Positions 34,238-44,339 of a DNA stretch of 64,000 nt are shown one piece after another. Source of the DNA: Colocasia esculenta (taxonomy: Eukaryota; Streptophyta; Magnoliopsida; Alismatales; Araceae); the NCBI GenBank assembly GCA_014218235.1, contig CM024758.1, forward strand, positions 102,585,698 through 102,649,697, written 5' to 3'. Under the pieces are notes generated by a model that had not been told where the DNA came from, searched no databases, and was given only the letters and a program-made list of their open reading frames with translations. The position numbers and the translations under genes were made by a program. How positions within the stretch are numbered: the first letter of the stretch is position 1; the number at the start of each line of letters is the position of its first letter.

Positions 34238-35923
34238 TGTGGTATGGAATGAATATCTAGAGGGGGGGGTGAATAGATATTCGCCTCTTTAAAAATAAGA
34301 ACACGAATTAGACCTTAAGATATATGAGAGATAGTAGTTTCAAAGACACAAAGCAATTAGACAACACACCACACAGTGCATGCAAGATTTTAAGGTGGTT
34401 TAGCTCCAGTGTGGAGACCTACATCCACCCCTCACTAAACTAAGTGAGGCTTCAATCAACAAGCCAAGAGTGTGAAACACTCACACATCTGCTAATTCAC
34501 AGCTTCATACAATCTGTTGACACACAACTTCAACACAGCTAATTCACAGCTTCAAGATTATAACAATCTCACAATCCTAACACACAAAGTGTAGGATCTG
34601 TTCATCTACTCCATCCGGAGCAGATAACCAAGTGGTGTTAATGTTCAAAAGAAATAGAAAAGATCGCATAAGAGAAATCACTAAAAGTGAGCGGAATTTT
34701 AGCAAACACTCTTGATGCAGATTCACTAAAGTTGGGATCTGATCAATTCTCCACTTGAATTCCCAATTGCTCTTCTCCAGACTCGGATTCATCGAGCTCT
34801 TCTTCTGGCTGCAGCTTAAGGATCAAATTGCCTCTGATTGGACGAAAATTTTTGAAGCTTTGCTTCAATCGAACAACGACAGGGCTTCAAACAAGATGAA
34901 GAATCGATGCAGCATCTCTTCTCTCATAGAGCGATCTATACCGAATCTTGTTCTTCTCAGCTCTCTCACCCACTACGCCTTTTCTCTACAGCTCTGTGTT
35001 TTCTTCTGATGTATCTTCTCGAAGACGACGCCACACACCTTTGATTAGCGTATCAGAATCTTTTGGTGGGCCCCAACAGAATCCCCAATTCGTTGGGAGA
35101 TACTTTGTCGCCAAAAGGTTCTCTTCCAGAACCTTGTAAGGTGCGCCGAGAATCCCAATAATTGGGCTTTGGATCATGTGCCCGAAAAAACACGCTGGCA
35201 ATTCCTTTTCCTTATTGGGAGAAGAAGATTAGTGTGTTGACACCTCTTGTGCATTGTGTCAACGCACAATTAATTGGCTATGATCAATGCAGATACTTCA
35301 GTAGAGTTGACTTCATGACTTCATGTTGACCTTATCCATTAGATTCAGTAGAGACTGGTATTAATATGCTTTGTGTTAACCTTATAGCAATCAAGTGTCG
35401 TCCTCTCGGAATAGTAGAGGCGACCTGACCTTCAACATGTGTTGACTCTTCGTACTCTTTAATTCCATCGCATGCTAGAACTTGTGTTGACCTTATTTCA
35501 TCGAGAGTTGACTCTTGAGATTCTTCCATTCAGTGCTAACATGAAGATCACATGTGTCGACCTGACATGACTAGTGTCGATCAAGTGATTCTTTTTCTCT
35601 TCTGCACTTACTAGAAAGATAACAAGTGTCGACTTGAGCATTGACGAGTGTCAACCCAAGTGGTTCTTTTCTCTTCAGTGCTTACTAGAAGGATAGCTTG
35701 TGTCGACTTGAGCATTGACTAGTGTCGACTCAAGTAGTCACTGCACACCATTAAGTCACTAACTGAGCCACGTGTGTCGACCTTCAGGGCAATGTGTGTC
35801 AACACACAAATAAACTTTTGACTTTGAGAATTTTCCTATCATAAGTAAACATGTGTTAGAGAACTCTTAGATATTATGACAGTATATTTGATTCAAGACA
35901 TCATCAAAACCAGGGACACAACA
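34238..35923 (-). repeat. Copia family-3 LTR
   Basis: On the minus strand it runs from TGTTGTGTCCCTGG to CCATACCACA and has the C-rich tract CACCCCCCCTCT near its 3' end. It contains pairs of TGTCGAC or TGTCAAC sites at 35555/35575, 35627/35649, 35701/35723 and 35775/35797 (spacing 20-22 bp). Partner LTR, TSD partner and coding region are not found; 34233-34237 is AGGGG. Confidence 0.75.
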
Positions 35924-35948
35924 ATCTCCCAGTTTTGATGATGGCAAC
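35924..35948 (-). promoter_or_regulatory. Polypurine tract beside the family-3 LTR
   Basis: Minus strand ATCATCAAAACTGGGAGAT directly before the LTR, the SIRE-type arrangement. So 34238-35923 is the 3' LTR of a minus-strand element whose internal region is almost wholly lost. Confidence 0.65.
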
Positions 35949-36581
35949 TAGGATTCATAGCGTTAAGACTGTGACTCAATTTATTATCGTTACTCGACGT
36001 TTCATGAGGCATTGACCCTAGTTCTCATCTATTACTCTACTCGCTTATCTATTCACACTCTCTCTACTATCTCGTCTATTCATCTCGTACTCTTATCTAT
36101 TCTTGGTACTCTCTATGGCCATTGACTGATTGTCTAAAGATAAAAACATATAACCAATGCCTGGAAATATATTAAAGGGCCCGATCTAGTCCTGGGATGT
36201 GTGCCCAAAAGTGCTATTGTCCGCGGGAGTTAAATGACTAGTGTTTGGCAGTACCCTCGAGTGCTATCTATCTCGACTATCTAATGACAATCAAAAGTGC
36301 TATATTCTCTTAGTCTATTGACAACAAAGTGCTATACTATACACGTGTGCTATTGCTATACTTTGTGCTATCTGTGCCATGGCCATCCTGCTATTTGTGC
36401 TATACTCGGCGTTTGTACTATATTTGGTAACTTGTGCTATTTCAATCACATACTATCATGCTATCTCTTACGTTACTTGACTCTTCCTCTATCATTAGTT
36501 ATTCTCTTTTCAATACATTAATCATTTAAAGCCTGCTTGATCCTGAGATTTAAGTCTTACTGGGCGTTATCGCTCACCCTG
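35949..36581. other. Unclassified retroelement fragment with GTGCTAT motifs
   Basis: No ORF of note. CTATT-rich at 36030-36120. The heptamer GTGCTAT recurs about eight times at 36210-36450. It ends directly at a TGCAACACCCC LTR-like start. It may be the 3' part of a gypsy LTR, but I could not prove this. Confidence 0.35.
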
Positions 36582-37754
36582 TGCAACACCCCGGAAATTT
36601 AATGATTTAAAAATTTTAGAAATAAATGGGGATAAATAAATTCCACAATTATCGGAATGATAGAAATTACGTACTATTATCGACGAGAGAAAACACATCG
36701 GAAAAATCCCGTAAAAGTTATAAGTCAACCCCAAATATTGTCCCTAAGTGTTACACGAAGGAATTCGTGCAACGAAAATCTGATTGGTCGAGTGTACGTC
36801 ACACGTGACCAAGTACCCAAATTAGGAAACTAAGTCGGAAAATTGTTAACACGGAAAAAATGACCCAACCAAAATAAATAAACATATTGGAGAGACTTCC
36901 AATATCATGTATTATAAACCATTTAACAAGATTGGGCCAATGGAGCACATTTGGCCCAAGGATAAAAATTGGGACAAGAAAATACCGAAAAATTGTATAT
37001 AATTATGCAGTAATTAGGGAGGGCATTTAGGGTTAAAATGAGGGTGATTAGTCATGTAAGGTAAGCCAAAACCGAACCAACTCTAAGAGGTGGTTTCCTA
37101 AGCCTTTGCTACCTCCTTTGGGTAAGAGAATCCCAGATTTTATAGAAAGTGGGAAACAGAATTCGCAGCCCCTTTCCTAGTCTCGTTAGGACTTGTAAAT
37201 ACAACATAAATCTATAAGAACTCATCCTTGAACTCTTGGGGAAGGTTTAGAAACAAGTTTGGGTCATGAGCAGTAAGTTTGGAGCGCTGAGGAGGGAGAA
37301 CGGCTGGGGAAAACATGGTCTTCCTCAACCTCGCTCTGCATCAACCTAGAAATCTGTAGAGAGTTCTTAGCATTCAAAGGTAGGCGTTCTCGAGCCAAGA
37401 TTAAAGAAAACCAACACCATCAAGTAGATCTTTGAGTCTAGGTTCATTTTCACTTGGTTTGACTAATTTTCATGGAGTACACGTTGTGTATTCGTAGTTT
37501 TCCCTAAGTCGCGCACAGTTACGGCTTTTCCCGTTCTTTCTTCTTATGCACATGATTCAAGACCGAATTAGACTAAACTTCATTCATGAAAGTTCTTCTA
37601 CTTATAGTCACGATCATCTTTTTGCTGGATGTTTTGTCTAAAAGTCTTTCATTAGAGAGTTATAAGTGTGGGAAAGAGAGTCGCTGCATGATACTGCGAT
37701 TTCGGGATGCACTTAGCTTTATGTTCTTCATATGTTTTCTTCAGGATTCGAGAC
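36582..37754 (+). mobile_element. Probable gypsy LTR start, cut by the scaffold gap
   Basis: Begins TGCAACACCCCGGAAATTT, a common chromovirus-type LTR start (TGnAACACCC). AT-rich first half, then leader-like sequence with no coding content. The end is lost in the gap at 37755. Confidence 0.45.
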
Positions 37755-37854
37755 NNNNNNNNNNNNNNNNNNNNNNNNNNNNNNNNNNNNNNNNNNNNNN
37801 NNNNNNNNNNNNNNNNNNNNNNNNNNNNNNNNNNNNNNNNNNNNNNNNNNNNNN
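37755..37854. other. Scaffold gap (100 N)
   Basis: Exactly 100 N. The sequence changes family across it, so adjacency on the two sides is not guaranteed. Confidence 0.99.
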
Positions 37855-38770
37855 TGATGGAAGTCGATAGAGATTCTCCTCAATTGGCGATGCCTACTTT
37901 GATGGCATCTGAAATGCCAGAAATCCTTCTTCTACTGCTCCTCTCAGTTGGATCTGCTCCCTTTTCCTAGCACAGCAAGCTTCTCTCCAGAGATTCCCCT
38001 TGATTCCCACGTCCTTCCTCTTGAAAGGATGGCCTGCAACTTCTGGAGATGGAGCAAGATCTGAAAAGCCCCCTTTGCCGCAAAAAGCTTCTTCTGGAAG
38101 TGTATGGGCTCTCTTTCCTTTGGGGTACAAGGAGCATGGGTATTTATAGCCCCATATGTCCATAAACTGCCTTGGGGTGCATGGGCATGGAACCTAGGCA
38201 GATTCCCTTGATCCCAAGCGGCCACGTTTCCAGAGAAATTCACGTTTTTGAGTTTCAGTCGGAGTGTGTCGACACTACCACTGAGTGTGTCGACACACTG
38301 TCCCAATTGTGCAAAAAGGGTCTTCTGGAAACTGGGGCTAGTGTCGACACGACCACAGACTGTGTCGACACACTTGACCCTGTCTTCATGAAAATGCATC
38401 AGGAACTATGATCCAGTGTCGACACCATCAATGGGTGTGTCGACACTACCATGATAAAACATGTATATCTCTGAGAATTTAACACATAAGACATTAGTAC
38501 AAGGTATTATCATCAAAGTATGAAGTGTAAAGTATTTGAAACATGTTTTTGAGCATCGTTTTACATAAATGATGTATGTAACATGTTCCACCCATTAAGC
38601 ATTAAAAACACAACATGTCATCATCAAAATCATAATATGTCATCATCAAAATCACAATATGTCATCATCAAAATCACAATGTCATCATCAAAATCAAAGT
38701 ATGAGTGATGTTCATTGGTCATCATTAAAATACAACTTTAGGAAATTCCAAAACACACTCAACCCAACAC
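37855..38770 (-). repeat. Copia family-4 LTR, partial
   Basis: On the minus strand it starts TGTTGGGTTGAGTGTG at 38770. It contains a tandem repeat of TGTCATCATCAAAATCA (38616-38700, period 20-23 bp), three pairs of GTGTCGACAC and a TATA box (GCTATAAATA, minus, 38141-38150). Its 3' end is lost in the gap. It is inserted in Tat-A RT; the flank at 38771-38775 is CCCTG. Confidence 0.75.
38266..38446. repeat. Three GTGTCGACAC pairs at 21-bp spacing
   Basis: Perfect 10-bp palindromes at 38266/38287, 38341/38362 and 38416/38437. Every pair is exactly 21 bp start to start, and the pairs themselves recur at exactly 75 bp. Confidence 0.97.
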
Positions 38771-38775
38771 CCTGC

Positions 38776-39839
38776 TTGCTGACTATGAAACCTAGTAGCT
38801 AGCCCGAGGAAACCCCAAATACGCACTTCTTCGGATTCATCTTCAATTGATACTCTCGTGCGCGTCGAAACACTTTGGCAAGGATGGAGGAATGTTCACT
38901 TCGAGTTTGAGACTTCACCATAATATCATCCACATAAACCTCAACATCAATATGAATCATATCGTGGAAGATTGCTAACATTGCCCTTTGATAAGTGGCG
39001 CCAGCATTCTTCAATCCAAATGGCATGACCACATAGCAATAAGTTCCCTAGGGTGTGGTGAAGGAGGTCTTCTCTTGGTCCTCCGGGGCCAGACGGATTT
39101 GATTGTAGCCTGAGTAACCATCCATGAATGAGAGAGTTTCAAACCCAGCGGTGTTATCAATTAAAACATCCAAATGAGGTAATGGGAAATCATCTTTTGG
39201 ACATGTGCTATTCAAATCCAGGAAATCAATACAGATTCGTACTCTTCCGTCCTTTTTCATTACCGGGACTATGTTAGCCACCCACAAAGGATAGAGGACT
39301 ACACGGATGAACTTAGCCTTGTATAGTTTGTCGATCTTCTCCTTCATCTTCAATGGAATGTGGTGGTGGAATCATCTCAATTTTTGTTTAACGGCTATTG
39401 CCCCTGGCTTCAAGATTAACCTATGTTCCACTAACTCGGGGTCAATGCCGGGCATGTCATCATATGACCGGGCAAAAGAATCTTTGTACTCTCTTAGCGT
39501 CTCTATAAGCGCCTCTTCTTATTTGGGAGGGAGGTTGGAAGCTATGGTTAAGAGCCTGGGTTCTTCTTCTGTCCCAATGTTTACCTCTTTGGTAGGCTCA
39601 TCCACTGCCGATGTGGGTTCATCGAATCTCCTCATGCCACTAGCATACATTTCAGCAGCGTCCTCTATCTCACCGTCTTCTTCATCCACTGGGTCCTCCT
39701 CGGTTAAAATTTCATAAACCCCTAATCCATCGTCTAGCACCTCCTCTTCATGTTGAGCTTCTATGTTCAGAACGACTACTCCTTGGATGAACTCTTCGAC
39801 AGCCAAAAGAGCGCCACACCTCTGCACCAAGTCTACCAA
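38776..39839 (-). pseudogene. Tat-A reverse transcriptase with upstream acidic linker
   Basis: One minus-strand frame runs from 39839 to 38777. Linker (EEEVLDDGLGVYEILTEEDP), then RT: YPLWVANIVPVMKKDGRVRI, DFPLPHLDVLID, FMDGYSGYNQI (palm), MPFGLKNAGATYQRAM, YVDD (about 38928-38939), and CVFGVSSG, ending in IVSKQG where the family-4 LTR interrupts. Four stops, TAA at 39518-39516, TGA near 39375, TAG near 39050 and TAG near 38797, are each explained by one transition (C-to-T or G-to-A). RNase H and integrase are missing. Confidence 0.88.
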
Positions 39840-41078
39840 GTATCTACAGGGTATGCCACTACCCTTACTCTTCCTAGACAGGGATGAGGACTTGCTAGAT
39901 CTACCCTTGAACCTAAACTAGAATTGATATTTACAGAGGACTCCGGAGAAACATCCAGAGGTTTATTTCAAGGGAAACGAAAGGGTGCGGCACAGCCGCA
40001 GGGAGCCTCTGATGGGTTTGGAGGCAGAGGCAGGCCACTTGAGCTCAGGGTGCCTGCAGCATAGTCGAGGTGCAGGGGAACAGAAGGCCCCTCACCCAAG
40101 GAGTCCAAAGTGACCGTGCTGGTCGGTGAACAGGGATCGCCGCTCAAGCAAAGGAAGGAAGAAAGGCGGGGATCGCCATCGAGGAATGAGGAGTGCGTGG
40201 GTGACGGGGATCGCCGTCAAGAGTCGGGAAACACGGAGACGGGGATCGCCGTTTGAGAGTTGAAGGCAAGGGGTGACGGGGATCGCCGTCAGGAGTGGGG
40301 ATTGCAGCAGAGTGACGAGGATTGCCGTCAAGAGTGGGGATTGCAGCGGAGTGACGGGGATCGCCGTCAGGAGTTGATGATTGCAAAGGGAGTGAAAGTG
40401 GGGGTTTGTGCTTGAAAGGGAAGACGGGATTGCCGTCCGATGAAAGGAAAAGAATGACGGGGATCCTCCGTCCGAAGAAAGGGGAGGAAGGACGGGGATT
40501 GCCATCCGATTGTCGGGGGGAATGAGGAGGAGTGGAAAGGAAGTTTTTTTTTTTTTTTTTATTTAATTAAAAATGACATACTAACCTAAGAAAGAAAACA
40601 AACTGCCCTACATCCGAAGGCATCGGGAAAAGGAGAGAACCGTGCCATTGAACATAAGGGTGAAGTGGGACGAAGACGTGATTAACGCTTCGAGAGCGTC
40701 AGGGGAGAATTAAAGCATAAGAGGAAGAGAAAGAGGGATGAAAGAAAACTTAGAGACAAGGATTGAAAACACAGAATAATTAGGGGGTCGGGGTGCCCTG
40801 GCCAGAACTCGTTATCGGGTTGACTGGATTTACTTCCTCAATATCCTCACCATTCCCAAGCAACTGTCGCTTGGAGGTGGCTGCTAATAATGGTCTTGTT
40901 GGTTCTGCGACTGCCAGGGGCTTTGTGAGATCACTATCCCGGAACAGAAGACTGAGTGTTGTCACTATGTGTTCCATGTCTGACTCTTCTGCCTCTACTT
41001 CTTCGGTCTTCTTCTTCTTGCTGGGCCACCGGGCCTCCAGAGTTTGATATGTAGATGTTGGTGTCGTACAGTCTACCC
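39840..41078 (-). other. Tat-A protease-to-RT spacer with a GGGATCGCC repeat array
   Basis: 41078-40780 still reads as a Lys/Glu-rich protein linker (PSKKKKTEEVEAEES). 40130-40510 holds about ten copies of a 16-bp inverted-repeat motif, GACGGGGATCGCCGTC, every 35-39 bp (for example 40203, 40238, 40275, 40314, 40353). A poly-T run lies at 40543-40560. The position matches the intron known between protease and RT in Ogre-type elements; splice sites are not identified. Confidence 0.6.
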
Positions 41079-41447
41079 CTACCGTGATGGTGTCATACCC
41101 TGGCTGTATGGGTCCTCTGACAAAATGATCGTATAATGACCAGGTGAGAGGCCAGAAGAGAAGGTGTAAGCCCATGGGTAATTCACATCAAGTACAAAAA
41201 TAATGGGCTTATTAGATGGCCAGACTGTCGGCATGATCTTCTCAATTGCTTCCATGGTGTAGGTGGTCGCTGCACTCTTGACCTTGACTATACGTCCTTG
41301 GAAAGGAAATTTCAGGCATTGGTGTGCTGTTGAGGGGACTGCCCCTAGTGCCTCAATCCAAGGCCGACCCAGGATAGCTTTGAAAGTTGGGTCGATGTCA
41401 AGCACATAGAAATCAACGGTCATTATGAGTGGGCCTAGCTCTGCTTG
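41079..41447 (-). pseudogene. Tat-A protease, C-terminal half
   Basis: Encodes DFYVLDIDPTFKAILGRPWI and EALGAVPSTAHQCLKFPF, the retropepsin flap-to-C-terminus region of Tat/Athila-type elements. The reading frame is continuous with 63566-63152 when the LARD and one copy of GCTTG are ignored. Confidence 0.9.
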
Positions 41448-42141
41448 TGTAACATCTCGGGCTTTCCAGCTTTCCGTTTGTGTGTGGGATGACTGGCCAC
41501 TAACGCGTCCAGCCTTGACGACGCATTAGTGTTGCGATGCAGCTAGTCGTCGCGACAGTCATCCGTGTTGCAACCAGTGCCTGCGTCACGTTCTTGTCGC
41601 GCCTTGTTTCTTTGCCGCGTCTTGGTGTCGCGTCTGGTCAACGGGTCACGACTGCTTTCTACTTTTTGGTCGTCTGACACTTGTCAGAGTGGCAGGTGGG
41701 TCAGAGCAGCTGTCGGGTTGTCGCGGCGTCCCTGGGGGGCGCGTTCTGGTCGCATCTTGGTGGTCGAAGGCTAAAAGCCTTCGCCGACTTCCCCTTTCCT
41801 CTTTTCTTCCACTTCTCCTTCCTTTCCTCCTCTCCAAGGAGGGAAGTCTTCTTCTTTCTCCTTCTCCAGCGTTTGGAGCTCGGTGGCAGTGCCGGCGGCT
41901 CATAGTGGAGCGGCGAGGAGCGATGAGGAGGCGGCCGTGGCTTCGTGAAGACCCCTTTGGGGGATCAGTTCTTCAAAATGTGTAGGGATTTCTTGTGCCT
42001 TACCAATCCGGGTGATTGGGATCCCTTTTATGTGATTGCATGCCTTTACATCTTTCCCCATGCTCCCCTCCCCGTGGATGTGTAGTTGTTGTAGTTGTGG
42101 CGACCCAGGGATGTAGCATCCCCTGCGGTCTACCTCCCGAC

Positions 42142-42175
42142 TGATGTCGCGACCGCAGCGTGTGTCGCGACATCA
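42142..42175. repeat. 12-bp perfect inverted repeat with TCGCGA in each arm
   Basis: TGATGTCGCGAC, 10-nt loop, GTCGCGACATCA. The 3' LTR has the same hairpin with a 13-bp stem (57899-57934), although the loop has changed. Confidence 0.97.
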
Positions 42176-42550
42176 AAGGAGGCATCGCCTTGGTCAGACG
42201 CGACCTTATCGCAGCGTGGTTGGCTGTTGCGATAAGGGTCATGTCGCGACGCGGTTTCCGGTTGCGATAAGGCTTTTGTCGTGACCCGCTTCCCTGTCGC
42301 GACTTGGTGATTGACGCTGTTGCCCTTCCCGTCGCGATGGGATCACGACGTGCTAGGAGGGTGCGACAGCACCAGGCTTGCCTCGGGTGTTTCGGTGCCC
42401 TCGTTGGCATGTCAGCGTGTGTCCCAGGGTAGGGTTGCCCTTAGGACCTTCTGGTTGGGAACGCGGCAGGTTGCCTCCCTGCGTTCAGTGACCGAAGGTG
42501 ACACCTTCGTGGCCGTGTCCTAGCGGCGGTGCTAGAAGGCTCGCGTCTGT

Positions 42551-42587
42551 CTAATAATCGATTGTCTATCAATCAATCGATTATTAG
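42551..42587. repeat. 14-bp perfect inverted repeat with ATCGAT in each arm
   Basis: CTAATAATCGATTG, 9-nt loop, CAATCGATTATTAG. The stem is identical in the 3' LTR (58276-58312), where the loop differs at three positions. Confidence 0.97.
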
Positions 42588-43558
42588 AAGAGCGATGGTT
42601 TCTGTTCTGTCTGGTGGTGTTCCAGTTTCTCGGGTCGTGCCGTGTGTGCTGGCGTTGGCCAACGGTCCTTCTGGGGGTTTCCGGAAGCGGTTCCGTGCAT
42701 GCCTGTGACTACTGGGCTTGTCTTGGTTACAAGTCAGCTGTGCCGTTTTCTGTGGTGGTTGCCCCGCCAGTTCACTTTTCGCCCGGCGCTAGGCACTTGA
42801 GGGCTTGTCCCTGAGACAGGTTGTTACCGTTACCTGGGACCCCCAGCCCCGCGCGTCTATTAGAGGGAGTTCTCCGGGCGGTGGGCATGCTCAAGTCACG
42901 GACTTGGAGTAGAAGGGGAAAAGGGTGGGGACAGCAGCGTAGAGTCATTTGTAGAGCTCTCTTAGTTGGGTTTGGGTCGCCGAGGTGGTTTAGGCGCTCT
43001 TCCAGTGCGGACCAGCTAGTCCTTCTCACTGCCTCGCTCTATGCTGGTTCCGAAGCCGTGTAGGGAGGTTAGGAATGGGGCCGTAGTTCGGCCGGACTGC
43101 GGTGGTTGTGGTTGTTCTCTACTGTGGCTCGCTAGCCTCACTCTACCGGGGAGGTTGTAGGCAGGAGTCAGTAGCTGGCGAGCGAGAGGGGTGGACTATG
43201 TGTCCCTCTCTTAGCTGCCTGTGCCGGTGGCTTGGTTGTTCTTGTTGTGACGGCAGTTCCGTTGTTTCAAGTGAGTCTGGTTGCCCTAGCCTGCACGGTG
43301 GTTGGAACCGAGCCGTGTCTAGTTTTGTGGGCTTTGTTGGTTTGGCCTCGTGGGCCTTGTTCAGTGGTTTTCGCTCTACGGGTTCTCTTGGGTGTCTTGT
43401 GTAGACACTCGACCGTTGGTTCGGTAACCTGTTCCTTGGTGCCGTCCGTAGTGGCACCGGAGTGTGTAGTTCCCTAACCTCATGGCGTGTCCGTGGTGCA
43501 GGGTGGTTCTGCTTGTGGGCCCTTAAACTTGTGGAGGTTTGAGGTGGCCGTGGTTGTG

Positions 43559-43804
43559 GTGAGACGTCGTTCTCACTTGGTTGCTTGGTGTCTCTCTGGG
43601 TGACACCTGGTTGTTCCTTCCCGACCTCGTGGAGGTCCGGGATGTTGGTGCTTGTGTCGTGAGACTCTGGTCTCACGTGGTTGCTCTGGTGTTCCGTGAG
43701 CTTCTTTGTCTCGACGGTGTGTGCCGAGGGTTGCTTCCGCATTCTATTTGACTCTGTTGGTTCTGCGGGAGTCGTGTCTGGCTCGACCCTGGTTGTGGGT
43801 CGAG
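43559..43804. repeat. Series of short hairpins in the LARD LTR
   Basis: Successive perfect stems: GTGAGA/TCTCAC (43559-43576), GGTGTC/GACACC (43587-43607), GACCTC/GAGGTC (43623-43637), CGTGAGAC/GTCTCACG with a 4-nt loop (43658-43677), CTCGACCC/GGGTCGAG (43782-43804). Four recur unchanged in the 3' LTR near 62360-62482. Confidence 0.9.
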
Positions 43805-44339
43805 ACGTTTCTCTGTTCTGCTGCTTTGTAGTACTCTGCGATAGGTGTTTCCCACTTTAATGCTTTGTAGAGTAGTTTTGCTTCCGCTTTTGTTGGAGTT
43901 CCTGCTGCTCTGGCTGGTAAGGGACTAGTTATCCCTACCGAGCCTTGTTCGCGAGGATCACCCCCCTACTCTCTTCATGTAGAGACTCGCTGTCACAGGA
44001 GTTCGTTGCTGGATGGTCGTGGTGGCGGCTTGTTCGCCGTGTGTTGCCAGCAGTGTGTTGTGAGCGTGAGTGCTTGTACCGTGAGTTGAGAGTGTCCTTT
44101 TTGCAAGTCCTCGGGGTATGCCCCTTAAGGACTGCACCTTTCTTTCTGTACCTGTACTTTTATTTGGGACATGTTGTACATATTTTCTTTATTAATGTAC
44201 GAACTTTCTGGTTATAGTTATTGAATTCATTGCTTATCTCACTGGACTAAATTCTAACCCTTCTAGGTCTTCGGATCCGTGGGTGGTGGCGTGACCTTCG
44301 GGGTCCCTGGCGGGGGGTCCGGATGGTCGGGTCGTTACA

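Larger units (their letters stand above)
41448..44339 (+). repeat. LARD 5' LTR
   Basis: TCGCGA/TCGCGC clusters at 41500-41760 and 42140-42360, perfect hairpins at 42142-42175 and 42551-42587, and a run of small hairpins at 43559-43804. Short ORFs here are G/C-rich chance frames without protein similarity. Confidence 0.93.

Noticed and set aside
34238..38770. Family-3 and family-4 LTRs as the two ends of one copia element.
   Set aside because: LTR starts differ (TGTTGTGTCCC versus TGTTGGGTTGAG), sequences do not align, and flanks (AGGGG, CCCTG) differ.
36577..38775. CCCTG flanks both the TGCAACACC start (36577-36581) and the end of the family-4 LTR (38771-38775), suggesting one element with a TSD.
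   Set aside because: The two termini belong to different LTR types in opposite orientation, and the left outer sequence is not Tat-A RT, which a real duplication would require. Probably chance.
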